Both the position numbers and the translations under genes were made by a program. From Lachnospiraceae bacterium (GTDB lineage: Bacteria > Bacillota > Clostridia > Lachnospirales > Lachnospiraceae): a stretch of DNA of 39,976 nt. Of this stretch, positions 16,077 through 26,242 are shown one piece after another. Position 1 is the first letter of the stretch. Each line of letters opens with the position of its first letter. The notes under the pieces were generated by a model. It was not told where the DNA came from and searched no databases. It saw nothing but the letters and a program-made list of their open reading frames with translations. The stretch lies in assembly GCA_022791815.1 (NCBI GenBank), contig JAAVZU010000109.1:1-39976 (forward strand), given 5' to 3'.

Positions 16077-17867
16077 TTGACAAAAGTGAAAGGTGTGGTG
16101 CAGAATATGGGAAATATAACAAATGCAAAAACTTGGATAAAAAGCGGTCATCTATGGAATTTGTTAAGAAAAGGGAAAGATAAATGGAAGCACTATCAAA
16201 GCAGGATTTCACCAAAGGGACTCGATGCACTTCGGTTACTATATGCACAATATTATCAGGAATGTAATTTAGATGAGAATATGATATTGTATGAAGCTTA
16301 TGCAGGAAGAGGTATGATTTGCAGTCCGTATGCTATTTTTAAAATGTTTGGACAGCGTTCAGATTTTACCCAATATTCCCATATATGGGTGGTTGAGAGT
16401 GAACAACAGCAACAGAAATTAAAGGAAAGCTATAACAATTCTAATGTAGAATTTGTGGTTAGAGATACACCATTGTACTGCAAATATTTATGTACTGCAA
16501 AGTTTTTGATAAACAATCTATCTTTTCCCACCTATTATACAAAAAAGAATAAGCAGGTTTATATTAACACTTGGCATGGAATACCATTAAAAACAATAGG
16601 ATTCGACATTCCTGAGGGAAGAATCACTGGTCTAAATACCATTCGTAACTTTTTGTGTGTGGATGTTTTTTTATCTCCTAACCGTTTCATGACAGAATGC
16701 TTTCAAAATGCTTTTCTATTGGAAGGAATTAGCGAAGGTAAAATTATGGAATCTGGAATGCCAAGAAATGATAATTTATTTCATACATGTAAAAGTGAGA
16801 TTGTAGAAACCTTAAGAAAAGCAGGAGTAAAACTGGACGAAAAGAAAAAAATTATTCTTTATGCACCAACTTGGAAAGGTGAGAAATATTCCAGTCCAGA
16901 TACAAGTACAGAATTATATTTCCAGCTCATGGAGGAGCTGGAAAAACATATTGATACACAGAAATATCAGATTCTTGTGAAACCACATCAAATTGTATAT
17001 AAACATATTGTAGAAAAAGGTGAAAAACTTACAGATAAATTTATTCCTGCAACTGTTGACACAAATGAAGTTTTATCTATAGTAGATATACTAGTTTCGG
17101 ATTATTCCAGTATTTACTTTGACTATTTGGCAAGTAGAAAACCAATACTATTTTATATACCAGATTTACAAGACTATCAAAAACAGCGGGGGCTGTATTT
17201 TGGAATTGATAAACTGCCTGGACCTATTGCAGAGAATTTGCAGGAGCTTGGAGGTTTACTAGAGGATATTCCGACATTAACAGAACACTTTAAAGATAAA
17301 TATGAACAGGAGCGGCAATGGGCTTGTGGGAATGATGACGGAATGGTCTGTGAGCGGGTAATAGAGGAACTTATAGTTAGAACAAATACAGAAAAACTAA
17401 TCTCTTTTCATGCAAATAAAAAGACAAAAATATTAGCATACAGTGGAGATTTGCAGCCAGGAGAGGAGCGTAACAGGCTAGAAAATTGGATTGCTGCAGT
17501 GGATTATAATAAATACGATGTCACATTACTTGTTCCGCACACAGCTACAGAGTCTGTTCTTAATTGGATTAAAGGAGTGGATCAAAGAGTAAGAGTGCTT
17601 AGGCGTACTGGAAAAATGGCAGTAACAAAGGAGCAATATAAAGCAGCAGATATAATAGAAAAAAAAAGTATTGCAAATATGGCATTAGATGCAGACAAAA
17701 GAAAAGAATTAATAAAGATTTGCCAAATAGAAGTAGTCAGAACAGTTGGCATAGTGAAATTTGATTATGCAGTAGATTTTTCTGGGAAATCTATTTTCTA
17801 TCAAAATTTATTCAATAGTATGGAATACACAAAAGTAATTACCTTACAACAATTGGAAAAACTGTAA
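16077..17867 (+). CDS. CDP-glycerol glycerophosphotransferase-family protein (pair 2, short form)
   Basis: A 596-residue paralogue of the 9841 product. Long blocks are nearly the same in both, including INTWHGIPLKT, GRITGLNTIRNFL, VDVFLSPNRFMTE, IMESGMPRNDNLFHT and KPHQIVYKHIVEKGE. The N-terminus differs, with basic rather than acidic coiled residues. It also ends in a lone Rossmann half (ILAYSGDLQPGEERN, YDVTLLVPHT, VRVLRRTGKM) without the second GT4 lobe. The start is uncertain: TTG 16077 lies three bases after the acyltransferase stop, with AAGG only two bases before it. GTG 16086 and ATG 16107 are alternatives. Expected role: adding polyol-phosphate units to a surface polymer. Whether it shares the substrate of pair 1 cannot be told from sequence. 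Confidence 0.86.
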   Translation: MTKVKGVVQNMGNITNAKTWIKSGHLWNLLRKGKDKWKHYQSRISPKGLDALRLLYAQYYQECNLDENMILYEAYAGRGMICSPYAIFKMFGQRSDFTQYSHIWVVESEQQQQKLKESYNNSNVEFVVRDTPLYCKYLCTAKFLINNLSFPTYYTKKNKQVYINTWHGIPLKTIGFDIPEGRITGLNTIRNFLCVDVFLSPNRFMTECFQNAFLLEGISEGKIMESGMPRNDNLFHTCKSEIVETLRKAGVKLDEKKKIILYAPTWKGEKYSSPDTSTELYFQLMEELEKHIDTQKYQILVKPHQIVYKHIVEKGEKLTDKFIPATVDTNEVLSIVDILVSDYSSIYFDYLASRKPILFYIPDLQDYQKQRGLYFGIDKLPGPIAENLQELGGLLEDIPTLTEHFKDKYEQERQWACGNDDGMVCERVIEELIVRTNTEKLISFHANKKTKILAYSGDLQPGEERNRLENWIAAVDYNKYDVTLLVPHTATESVLNWIKGVDQRVRVLRRTGKMAVTKEQYKAADIIEKKSIANMALDADKRKELIKICQIEVVRTVGIVKFDYAVDFSGKSIFYQNLFNSMEYTKVITLQQLEKL

Positions 17868-18045
17868 GAAACATATTGATTGACTATTATTTGACACAAA
17901 TCAATTTTAAAATTCGATTTAGTGAGAAAGTACGGGAGAAAAGCGGTATTTAGCTAATATAACAGCAGTTTGTAATGTAAATCATGAATAATTAAGAATT
18001 AGAATATATAAAACTTGTACTCAAAATGAATAAGAAGGGGAAAGC

Positions 18046-21000
18046 ATGTTTATTTCAAAGATAAGAAGAAAAATAAAAACTGGGGTACGTACAGCAAAAA
18101 AAAATGTAATGCGTGTTATAGCAAGAGACCCAAAGCGAAAGTTTTTCTGGACAAAATATCATATAAATTGCAATATGATAAAGAATAGAATCTTGTTGGA
18201 CATACCCATAATTTCAGAAGAATGTTACAACATTATAGAGGGAATAAAAAAAGCTGGTTACAAGGAGTTTTTTGTTGCAACAGACAAACAGAATATAGAA
18301 AAAGCAAAGCAGTGGCTTTTGAAATCTGACATAACAAATGCGAAAATTTTAGACAAGCAGTCTTACCAATATCTAAAAATTCTTGCAACAGCAGAGTATG
18401 TATTGGTAACAGATTGGATCCCTTCTTTTTTTGTTAGAAGAGAAGAACAAAAGTTAATATATTTTTATAAAGTCAATGGTTCTTTGCAAGATAAGTCTCA
18501 GTTTATTCATGAGAGGACAGGGGAAGTTCAGCACAGTATGTTACAAGCAAGTTATTTGTGTTTTCCTGGAGAGGCAGAAAAGGAAGCTATAATTAATATT
18601 TTTGGTTCCTATATGATACAAAAAGAGAATATTATTATGTGTGGATCACAAGGACTAGATCAAGTGACAGAAGCTATTTTGCAAGATAAAAAAGAAAAAC
18701 TTCAGTTTTGTCCGTTTGATGAAAATAATATAAATAAAAGCAGAATTATTGTTCCTAAAATTGTAAAAAAAGCGGAAGATTTAGAGACCATCAGACGATT
18801 CATGGGTGAAAATGATATTGTGCAATTCTCTAAAAAACAGTTTCAGAATAAAGAAACCAGACGTTTTCTTTGTGAGGAACATGAATCGCCATTTCCCTTT
18901 TTAGTCGTAGATAATAATTTTCCTCGGACATACGGCGAGGAGATAAGACAGAAATTAGGAAATGTTAGTGCTGCCGAACGAATTATAAGCCGTGATAAAA
19001 AGAGAAAATATGCAGATTTGATGTTAGAAGAACAGCCTGTAACAAATATATGGGTGGCAGAGCCAGGATGCAGTATTGGAAATACAGCATTGTTAAATCT
19101 TGAGGCTGAATATAAAGTGAATGATAATGGAACATTAAGTATATATTTGAAGGATACAGAGTCTTTTACATTGAACAAGCTTTTGCTTGTGAATAAAAAT
19201 AATGTGATATTAGATATATGCCCAATAGAGGTTGAACAAAAGAATACAAGGGGTATTGAAGTCGATTTTTTGAAGTGGTGGGATATTACAGAAGCAAAAG
19301 GCAGGTTTTTGCTTGTTGCTGAGGTGATAGAGAAAGAAACAGAACGAAAGATTCTGGTTTCTTTTACTAATACAGATATTACTAGAAAGAAACAAGAGAA
19401 AAATGAAGCATTTTTCCAAAATGCATCCTACTTAACACCAATTTTTTTGGAAAACCAGGCAGTATTATGTTACCAAAATGGAAGCCAAAGGCTAATGTTT
19501 TTAATATGTCCACCAGAAAAGGTGTTACAAGAACAGATGCAGGCAAAACTTATAAGAATAAAATCCGGCAAATCTACTATAACAATAGAAGCAAGATTGA
19601 AAAAAGAACCTGAAATTAATTTAAAAGATGTTGTATTCCGTTACCGAAGTGTATTAAGTTATGAGATTCCTTTGGATTATAAGGCAGAGGAAAAGGATGG
19701 ATATTATTATTTCAATATATTTATTGACTTTGCTAAACTTAATTTAAGAGAATTATATTGGGACCTGCATATTGTAATGGAACAAGATGGAAAAGAATAT
19801 AATGTTTTAATTAAATTTCCAAGCATGTATTGGAAGTGTAAATTTTATTTAACTAATAAGGATTATAAAGCAGGAAATAATCATATAATTTTCCCGTATT
19901 ATACTGTGGCAGACTGTATTGCATTTTTGTATCGTGCTGCATCACCTTATGATGGTTATGGAACAAAGCTTAAAGATATGATTGCAAGTGGATTATATAT
20001 TTTTATGAAGCCCTTTTTTCAAAAAAGAAATATCTGGCTTGTCTTTGAAAAGTTTTGTACAATGGCACAGGATAATGGATATTATTTCTTTAAATATTGT
20101 ATGGAAGAACTGCCGAAAGAAGAGAGAAAGCATATTTATTATGTAATTGACAAAAAATCAGCGGATTATAACAAAGTTAAGCAATATGGTAAACAGGTAA
20201 TTCCATTTATGAGTATACGGCATTGCATATATATTTTAGGAGCTTCTTTATATGTTGGTTCTGACGCAAAAAGTCATTTATATGCATGGAGGAGTAAGAC
20301 AAGTCTGATACGTTCTAAAATGATTACACGTCCAATTTTCTTTTTGCAGCATGGTGTGACAGCACTAAAAGATGTTTCAAAAATATTTGGATCAACAGGA
20401 AGTAGCGCTATGACATACTTTACAGCTACCTCCCAGTTTGAGCAGGATATAATTGTAAATGATTTACATTATAAACGGGAACGTGCACCAATAACAGGTT
20501 TTGCAAGATGGGATGTGTTGGAGGATACTTCAAGTCCAGAAGAGAAACTTATTCTTATGATGCCGACTTGGCGCTCTTGGCTGGAAGAGGTTACAGATGA
20601 AGATTTTTTGAAAAGTGATTATTATATAAAATATTCCCATTTGCTGCAGTCGGATGGGCTGTTACAGATATTGGAAAGATATAATGTAAAGATGATTTTT
20701 TATATTCATCCAAAGTTTGCAGGTTATCAGAAAAATTTTACTGGTGCAGGAGATAGAATTATTTTAGTTCCTTTTGGAACAAAGCCATTAAATGAAATTA
20801 TTAAAAAGTGTAATATGCTTATCACCGATTATTCCAGTGTTTGCTGGGATGTATATTACCAGAAAAAACCGGTTGTATTTTATCAGTTTGATTATGATAA
20901 ATATGACCTTGCACATGGAAGTTTTATTGATATGGAGACTGAATTGTTTGGAAAACGTGCAGTCGAAGAAAATGAACTTCTTACTTATGTGGAAGAATGT

Positions 21001-21114
21001 ATTGCTGGTAAATTCCAATTGACAGAAAGTGACGAAGAAAATCATTCATACTACTTCCAATATATAGATGACAGAAATAGTCAGAGAATATATCAGTATC
21101 TTTTGGAGCTATAA
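18046..21114 (+). CDS. CDP-glycerol glycerophosphotransferase-family protein (pair 2, long form)
   Basis: A 1022-residue paralogue of the 11708 product. A basic N-terminus (KIRRKIKTGVRTAKK) leads into about 220 residues resembling a degenerate first transferase-like domain (YHINCNMIKNRILLD, YVLVTDWIPSFFV). A beta-rich middle follows. The C-terminal ~370 residues form the active-type domain: VFEKFCTMAQDNGYYFFKYC, YYVIDKKSADY, FFLQHGVTALKD, TGFARWDVLED, MPTWRSWLE, FYIHPKF and ITDYSSVCWDVYY. AAGGGG lies about five bases before the start. A 178-base gap separates it from the 16077 gene, so it may have its own promoter, but no clear one was found. It probably polymerises the second polymer or a second segment of it. 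Confidence 0.85.
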   Translation: MFISKIRRKIKTGVRTAKKNVMRVIARDPKRKFFWTKYHINCNMIKNRILLDIPIISEECYNIIEGIKKAGYKEFFVATDKQNIEKAKQWLLKSDITNAKILDKQSYQYLKILATAEYVLVTDWIPSFFVRREEQKLIYFYKVNGSLQDKSQFIHERTGEVQHSMLQASYLCFPGEAEKEAIINIFGSYMIQKENIIMCGSQGLDQVTEAILQDKKEKLQFCPFDENNINKSRIIVPKIVKKAEDLETIRRFMGENDIVQFSKKQFQNKETRRFLCEEHESPFPFLVVDNNFPRTYGEEIRQKLGNVSAAERIISRDKKRKYADLMLEEQPVTNIWVAEPGCSIGNTALLNLEAEYKVNDNGTLSIYLKDTESFTLNKLLLVNKNNVILDICPIEVEQKNTRGIEVDFLKWWDITEAKGRFLLVAEVIEKETERKILVSFTNTDITRKKQEKNEAFFQNASYLTPIFLENQAVLCYQNGSQRLMFLICPPEKVLQEQMQAKLIRIKSGKSTITIEARLKKEPEINLKDVVFRYRSVLSYEIPLDYKAEEKDGYYYFNIFIDFAKLNLRELYWDLHIVMEQDGKEYNVLIKFPSMYWKCKFYLTNKDYKAGNNHIIFPYYTVADCIAFLYRAASPYDGYGTKLKDMIASGLYIFMKPFFQKRNIWLVFEKFCTMAQDNGYYFFKYCMEELPKEERKHIYYVIDKKSADYNKVKQYGKQVIPFMSIRHCIYILGASLYVGSDAKSHLYAWRSKTSLIRSKMITRPIFFLQHGVTALKDVSKIFGSTGSSAMTYFTATSQFEQDIIVNDLHYKRERAPITGFARWDVLEDTSSPEEKLILMMPTWRSWLEEVTDEDFLKSDYYIKYSHLLQSDGLLQILERYNVKMIFYIHPKFAGYQKNFTGAGDRIILVPFGTKPLNEIIKKCNMLITDYSSVCWDVYYQKKPVVFYQFDYDKYDLAHGSFIDMETELFGKRAVEENELLTYVEECIAGKFQLTESDEENHSYYFQYIDDRNSQRIYQYLLEL

Positions 21115-21153
21115 AAAATGAGTTTGAATGACAGATTAGAAAAGAGGTACAAT

Positions 21154-24100
21154 ATGAGAACTAAAAGATTATATGGGGTGTTGTTATCTGTTGTAATGAT
21201 AATTATGTCAGTGATTCCTTCAAATTATAGCCTAATATATGCTACTACAGTGGATACAGTGACAGGAGCTGCTGTTAAAGAAGAAAAGGAAAAAGATCCA
21301 GAGAATGTGAATACAGTATCTGGTTCAGTAGTTACAGTTGCTACAGAAGGGGCAGTTGATGCAACGGCAGAGTTAAGATTGATATATACAACAGATATTC
21401 ATGGACAGGTAACTAATTATGATTATCAGAATAATAAAACAATTTCCAGAGGATTGAATAAGGTTTATACATTAATAAAACAAGCACGAGCTGAAAAACC
21501 AGGAAATTATTTGACTTTTGATATGGGTGATGCACTTGTAGATTATACATCAGAGTATATTCAAGCACAATCTGAATCAGCTATTCAGCCAGTTTATCAG
21601 GCTATGGCAAAGATGGGGTATGATGCGATTACATTAGGAAACCATGAGTTTGATTATGGATATGATTATTTAATTGAACAACTAGAAGGTTCTGGGTTAA
21701 TTAACAAGAGTGTGTTGTCTAATGTTACTTCTAAGGTAAATGGAAATCATGTTTTAGGTAAAGAAAGAAAAATTATAGAAAAAAAAGTAACAGACAGTAA
21801 GGGAAATGAAAGAACAATTAAGGTAGGTATTTTTGGGGTAACACCACCTTGTATGTCTTCCAAAACAGAAGGACTTCGTGCGAATGTTGTATCAGAGGAT
21901 ATGTTAGTAGTAGCAGAGAGGGAGGCAAAGGCCTTAAAAAAGGAAGGAGCTGATATAGTAGTTGCTTTGGCACATACTGGATTTGGCACAGAAAATCCAG
22001 TCAGCAGGACTTCCAATACAGGATATGCAATGACAAAAATAGAAGATATTGATGTAATTCTTGGAGGTCATCAGCATGTATATTTTCCTGATACATCAGA
22101 ACAAAAGTTTTATAATTATCCCAATGTTGACAAAGAAACAGGATTGGTAAATGGTAAACGTTTTATGATTTTAAAAAATGCTGCAAGAGCTATTGGTGTG
22201 GTTGATTTAGATTTTGAAATTGATGAGGCTGGGAAGGTTATTTATACAGGTTCTAATTATGAAATCCGTAAAACTACCAGCCATACAGCTACAGATGATG
22301 AAATTACAGCATGTTTGTCTGACTGGGATCAGAAGTTAAGAGAATATTCTGGCAGCCTAATAGGAAAGCTTCCAGAAAATGACCGATGGACAAATTATAC
22401 AGGATTACTTGAAGATAATGAGATAATTCAAACAGTTCAGAATGCCGAAATGGAATATGCTGCGAATGCTATTGCAAACAAAGCACCAGAATATTCAGAT
22501 TATCCAATATTGTCTATGGTGAGATATGTAAATTATGGCTCTGCTAGTGGTTCTGATTTTTCGGACATCAGTAATAATATATACAAAGGAGGTTTGGCAA
22601 ATTTTGGTCCCTATAATTGCCACATGTATATATATGAGGTTACTGGAAAGCAGTTAAAAGAATGGCTGGAATGGGGGGCATCTACTTATGAAACAGTAAA
22701 TTCTTCTAATGCAATGGAATGGGATGATATGACAGTGTCCCAATATATTAGCAATGGAAAAGGGAATGCTTTAATACAGAGCCAATATCAAAATAACTGG
22801 AAGTGTCTATTTGTTTTTAATGGTGTAGAGTACAGTATTAATCCAAGCCAGAAACCAAGGTATAATGCAGATGGCAGCAAAATTAATGATACAGAGAGGG
22901 TAACATCCTTAACATACAATGGTATTCCAGTAACGGATGAACAGAAATTTGCATTGTGTACAGAGCAGATAATAGTTGCATTAGACACAGAGGCAACCAA
23001 GGGAATAAAATCTAGCGTGATATATGGTTCTTACAATACACTTCAGGATTTAGTTTGCGAATATTTGGAGCAAAAAACGAAAATAGGTGACATACAAATT
23101 AATGTAGATAACAATTGGCATGTAACACTCCCAGAAAATTATTCTTTCATATATACTGCAGGAAATGATTCCCAAAGTATTATGGAGAAAAAGAGTTGGT
23201 ATGATGAGTATCTTAGCACATCAGGAGATTATAGATACTATGATTGTACGTATCATTCTAAAGATTATTCTGGGGATATAACTGGACCTAATGTAGTAGT
23301 GTCCTCTATGAATAAAGAAGATACAAATGGTAGTGTCACTTACCGTTTATTGTGTAATGATAAATCTGGAATTGGTAAAAAACTTTATGCAAAAGGGCAG
23401 TATTCTAAACTAGACAATATATGGACAACAACTGGGGGAGCTGTCAATGAGATTGAAAAGGATACCATTGTTGTAACAGGAAGTGGAATTTATTCAGTAT
23501 ATGTGGAGGACAATAGTGGTAATGCGACAGTTGAGCAGTTTGCTGTAACCAATATTTATCCAAGTACATTGCTTGCACCTACCATAAATAAGGTGACTAA
23601 TAAAATGACATCTGTACAGGGTACTGGAGAACCGAATGCCACAGTTCATGTAAAAAGTGGAAGCAAAGAATATAAAGGAACGGTAGCACTAGATGGTAAT
23701 TTTTCGGTAACTATTCCGCTACAGAATGCTGGTACAACTTTGTCTGTTTATCTGACTGATAAATATGGGCGAAGTAGTGGTAAAAAGACTGTTACAGTAA
23801 AACGAAATGGACCAAATGGACCAACTGTTTCTACTGTAAAAAATACAGGAACTACAATAACAGGAAAATGTAATGACAAAAATGTAAGTATTTATGCCGT
23901 TATTGGTCAGAATGTTTATGTATCAAAAAGTCTTGGATCTTCTTATTATAAAAACAGTAAAGGATATAAAAAAGAATTAAAAATTAAACTGGTTGATATT
24001 ACAATAAAAAATACAGGAGCATACACAATTAGTATACCAAACCAGTATGCTGGTACTGTGATTAAGGTTTATTCTATAGATAAGGTTGGACGGGTCAGTG

Positions 24101-24921
24101 GAGCATGTAAGGCGACTGTTTCACAGACAGCACCAAACCGGGTAAATATCCAACCATGCACAACGGCAGAGCAGTATGTTTATGGAAATATTCCAAAAGG
24201 AAGCAGTTGTACAGTTGCTGTAAGAAATGGAAGTGGAAGAGTCTATTATGGTACTGCTGATAAAAATGGATATTATGCTGTTAAGGTTGGAACAATGAAG
24301 GCTGGAACAACTATGACAGTCCGGGCAAAGGGAAAAGATGGTGTGTATAGTTATCCTGCTACCATAAAAGTTACTGCGGTCACCAGCGTTTTTGAAAAAT
24401 ATAATAAGAATGTGAAGGTGAGTAAGGTTACAGATAAATCCACAGAAATTAAAGGAACAAATAATCAAAAAAATTCTACAGTATATATATATGCAGCAGA
24501 CAGGTGCTATGTTGCAAAGGTGAACAGTAAAGGTGAATTTTCTGTCAATATAAAAACAAAACAAAAAATCGATTTTTGTATTTATGCAGTTTCCAGAACT
24601 AATAATGGTGTATTAAATGGAATTTATCGTACAAAGGTTAAATTGGGCAAACCAATAACTCCAAATATTACATCAAAAATTAAGGTCAAAACGAGAAAGA
24701 TTATAGTAGAAGTAAAAGAAGATTGTAAGGTTTCACTAAAAATAGACAAGAAAAAATATACGAAATACAAAGTAAAATATTTAAACACAAAAAAAGTATA
24801 TCAGTGTACCTTTACAGTAAAAAAACTTAAAGCAAATCAAAAAATAACAGCATACGCAACAAATGCTGCTGGAACATCCAAAGGAAAGACATTGAAGGTG
24901 AAAAAAGATGTAAAAAAATAA
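21154..24921 (+). CDS. Large secreted 5'-nucleotidase/metallophosphoesterase with Ig-like repeats
   Basis: A 1255-residue secreted enzyme of the 5'-nucleotidase/2',3'-cyclic phosphodiesterase family. Signal peptide about 1-30 (ending SLIYA). The calcineurin-like metallophosphatase domain (about 72-340) carries TTDIHGQ, DMGDALVD, TLGNHEFDYGYD, ALAHTGFG and GGHQHVYFP, which are all the metal ligands. The 5'-nucleotidase C-terminal substrate domain (about 395-615) follows. Residues ~800-1255 are roughly five Ig-like repeats (VQGTGEPNATV, ITGKCNDKNVS, IKGTNNQKNST), very rich in Lys, probably holding the enzyme at the wall. ATG 21154 has GAGG about seven bases upstream. An in-frame ATG at 21118 lacks a good site and would add 12 residues before the signal peptide. 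Adjacent to phosphodiester-polymer genes, it may recover phosphate from nucleotides or polymer fragments. Confidence 0.88.
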   Translation: MRTKRLYGVLLSVVMIIMSVIPSNYSLIYATTVDTVTGAAVKEEKEKDPENVNTVSGSVVTVATEGAVDATAELRLIYTTDIHGQVTNYDYQNNKTISRGLNKVYTLIKQARAEKPGNYLTFDMGDALVDYTSEYIQAQSESAIQPVYQAMAKMGYDAITLGNHEFDYGYDYLIEQLEGSGLINKSVLSNVTSKVNGNHVLGKERKIIEKKVTDSKGNERTIKVGIFGVTPPCMSSKTEGLRANVVSEDMLVVAEREAKALKKEGADIVVALAHTGFGTENPVSRTSNTGYAMTKIEDIDVILGGHQHVYFPDTSEQKFYNYPNVDKETGLVNGKRFMILKNAARAIGVVDLDFEIDEAGKVIYTGSNYEIRKTTSHTATDDEITACLSDWDQKLREYSGSLIGKLPENDRWTNYTGLLEDNEIIQTVQNAEMEYAANAIANKAPEYSDYPILSMVRYVNYGSASGSDFSDISNNIYKGGLANFGPYNCHMYIYEVTGKQLKEWLEWGASTYETVNSSNAMEWDDMTVSQYISNGKGNALIQSQYQNNWKCLFVFNGVEYSINPSQKPRYNADGSKINDTERVTSLTYNGIPVTDEQKFALCTEQIIVALDTEATKGIKSSVIYGSYNTLQDLVCEYLEQKTKIGDIQINVDNNWHVTLPENYSFIYTAGNDSQSIMEKKSWYDEYLSTSGDYRYYDCTYHSKDYSGDITGPNVVVSSMNKEDTNGSVTYRLLCNDKSGIGKKLYAKGQYSKLDNIWTTTGGAVNEIEKDTIVVTGSGIYSVYVEDNSGNATVEQFAVTNIYPSTLLAPTINKVTNKMTSVQGTGEPNATVHVKSGSKEYKGTVALDGNFSVTIPLQNAGTTLSVYLTDKYGRSSGKKTVTVKRNGPNGPTVSTVKNTGTTITGKCNDKNVSIYAVIGQNVYVSKSLGSSYYKNSKGYKKELKIKLVDITIKNTGAYTISIPNQYAGTVIKVYSIDKVGRVSGACKATVSQTAPNRVNIQPCTTAEQYVYGNIPKGSSCTVAVRNGSGRVYYGTADKNGYYAVKVGTMKAGTTMTVRAKGKDGVYSYPATIKVTAVTSVFEKYNKNVKVSKVTDKSTEIKGTNNQKNSTVYIYAADRCYVAKVNSKGEFSVNIKTKQKIDFCIYAVSRTNNGVLNGIYRTKVKLGKPITPNITSKIKVKTRKIIVEVKEDCKVSLKIDKKKYTKYKVKYLNTKKVYQCTFTVKKLKANQKITAYATNAAGTSKGKTLKVKKDVKK

Positions 24922-24941
24922 ATAAGAGAAGGATGAGTGAG

Positions 24942-26132
24942 ATGTCAACATTATATTTGCATATAGGGACACCAAAAACAGGTACTACAGCGATACAACA
25001 TTTTTTAGCATCAAATAGAAGGATATTACAATCTAAAGGTTATATATTTCCTAATTTTGAAATGCGTTTTGAAAATGTGCCTCCAAAGAGAAATGCACAT
25101 TTTCTAATTGATAAAATTTATAATAAAGAATCTGATACTCTTGATTATAAAACACAAATCAATCAATGTTATGAAAGTATTTATACGGCATTGGAAAATT
25201 ATGAAAATGTTATTTTAACAGATGAGGCAATATGGCATGCTTGTGTTAAGATTGATAATTTTTGGGAAGATTTAAATGAAAGGATTACATCCAGAGGGCA
25301 TCAATTGAAATTAATAGTATATCTTAGAAGACAGGATGAATTTATTCAGTCTTATTGGAAGTATAAGGTTCTTGAGCAAGAAACTGGTGGTTTTATGAAG
25401 TATGTGAATAGCAAAAAGTATGCATTCTTTCCATTAAATTATCATACTCATCTTACTTCAATTGCGGATAAAATTGGAAAGGATAATATTATAATCAGGG
25501 TATATGAAAAAGGACAATATGAAGGTGCAAATAAAACTATCATATCTGATTTTTTATACACAATTGGGTTGGAATTGACAGATGAATACAAAATGGAGGA
25601 GAATCTGCAAAACACAAATGTAGATTTTATCTGTACAGAGATTAAAAGAAGATTGAATTCTATTCCGGAGTTTTGGAACAAACGGGGGTATATCCGAGGA
25701 TATATGACAGAAGTATCAGAACAATATAAAGAGGAAGGAAAATTTCAATTTAAGTCCTTATTTAAGCCAGAAGAACAAGACTTGTTTTTGCAAAAATATG
25801 AGGAAGAAAACCGCAAAATTGCTACAGAGTGGTTAGGCAGAGAGGATGGAAAATTATTTTATAATCCAGTTTTGTACGATGAAAATGAAAAAAAATTTTC
25901 TACAATGGATTATGTGAAAACATGTGGTGTAATTTTTTCATTAATGGAACAAGACATAGAAGAGCTGAAACTGGAAAAAGAAATGCTGGAGCAAGAGGTA
26001 AAATTACTGGAACATAAATTATCTCTTAAGAAATCATTTAAGTGGTTGAGAAATGTAGCCAATCATGTAGTACCTAATAAGTATAAAGAGACAAAGGTAT
26101 GGAAGACACTTAAGGAGAAAGCTAATCCATAA
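24942..26132 (+). CDS. Sulfotransferase-like P-loop protein
   Basis: A 396-residue protein with an N-terminal phosphosulfate-binding-type P-loop, LHIGTPKTGTTAIQHFL. This is the 5'-PSB motif of PAPS-dependent sulfotransferases. YLRRQDEFIQSYWKYKVL near residue 130 matches their second, 3'-phosphate-binding region. A coiled coil (about 340-370) and basic C-terminal tail (KKSFKWLRNVANH) resemble the ends of capsule and cell-wall glycosyltransferases. Such proteins in Gram-positive polymer clusters may sulfate or otherwise modify surface glycans. No PAPS synthesis genes are in the window, so the donor is unproven. The start at 24942 uses AAGGA eight bases upstream. ATG 24933 is in frame but overlaps that site. 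Confidence 0.75.
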   Translation: MSTLYLHIGTPKTGTTAIQHFLASNRRILQSKGYIFPNFEMRFENVPPKRNAHFLIDKIYNKESDTLDYKTQINQCYESIYTALENYENVILTDEAIWHACVKIDNFWEDLNERITSRGHQLKLIVYLRRQDEFIQSYWKYKVLEQETGGFMKYVNSKKYAFFPLNYHTHLTSIADKIGKDNIIIRVYEKGQYEGANKTIISDFLYTIGLELTDEYKMEENLQNTNVDFICTEIKRRLNSIPEFWNKRGYIRGYMTEVSEQYKEEGKFQFKSLFKPEEQDLFLQKYEEENRKIATEWLGREDGKLFYNPVLYDENEKKFSTMDYVKTCGVIFSLMEQDIEELKLEKEMLEQEVKLLEHKLSLKKSFKWLRNVANHVVPNKYKETKVWKTLKEKANP

Positions 26133-26200
26133 AGTTAAAGGATGCATATAATTTGAAAAGCATGTTTGAAAAAGGAAAGTAAGAATCATTAAAAAATAAA

Positions 26201-26240
26201 CAGGGGATGAGTTTCCTATATGGACTCACCCCCTGTTTCA
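26201..26240. terminator. Rho-independent terminator, possibly bidirectional
   Basis: CAGGGG/CCCCTG and TGAGT/ACTCA form a nearly continuous 11 bp stem with one bulge and a loop TTCCTATATGG. It is followed by TTTCATT on the plus strand and preceded by an A-rich tract, giving T-rich tails both ways. It ends the surface-polymer/sulfotransferase transcript. Confidence 0.7.
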
Positions 26241-26242
26241 TT

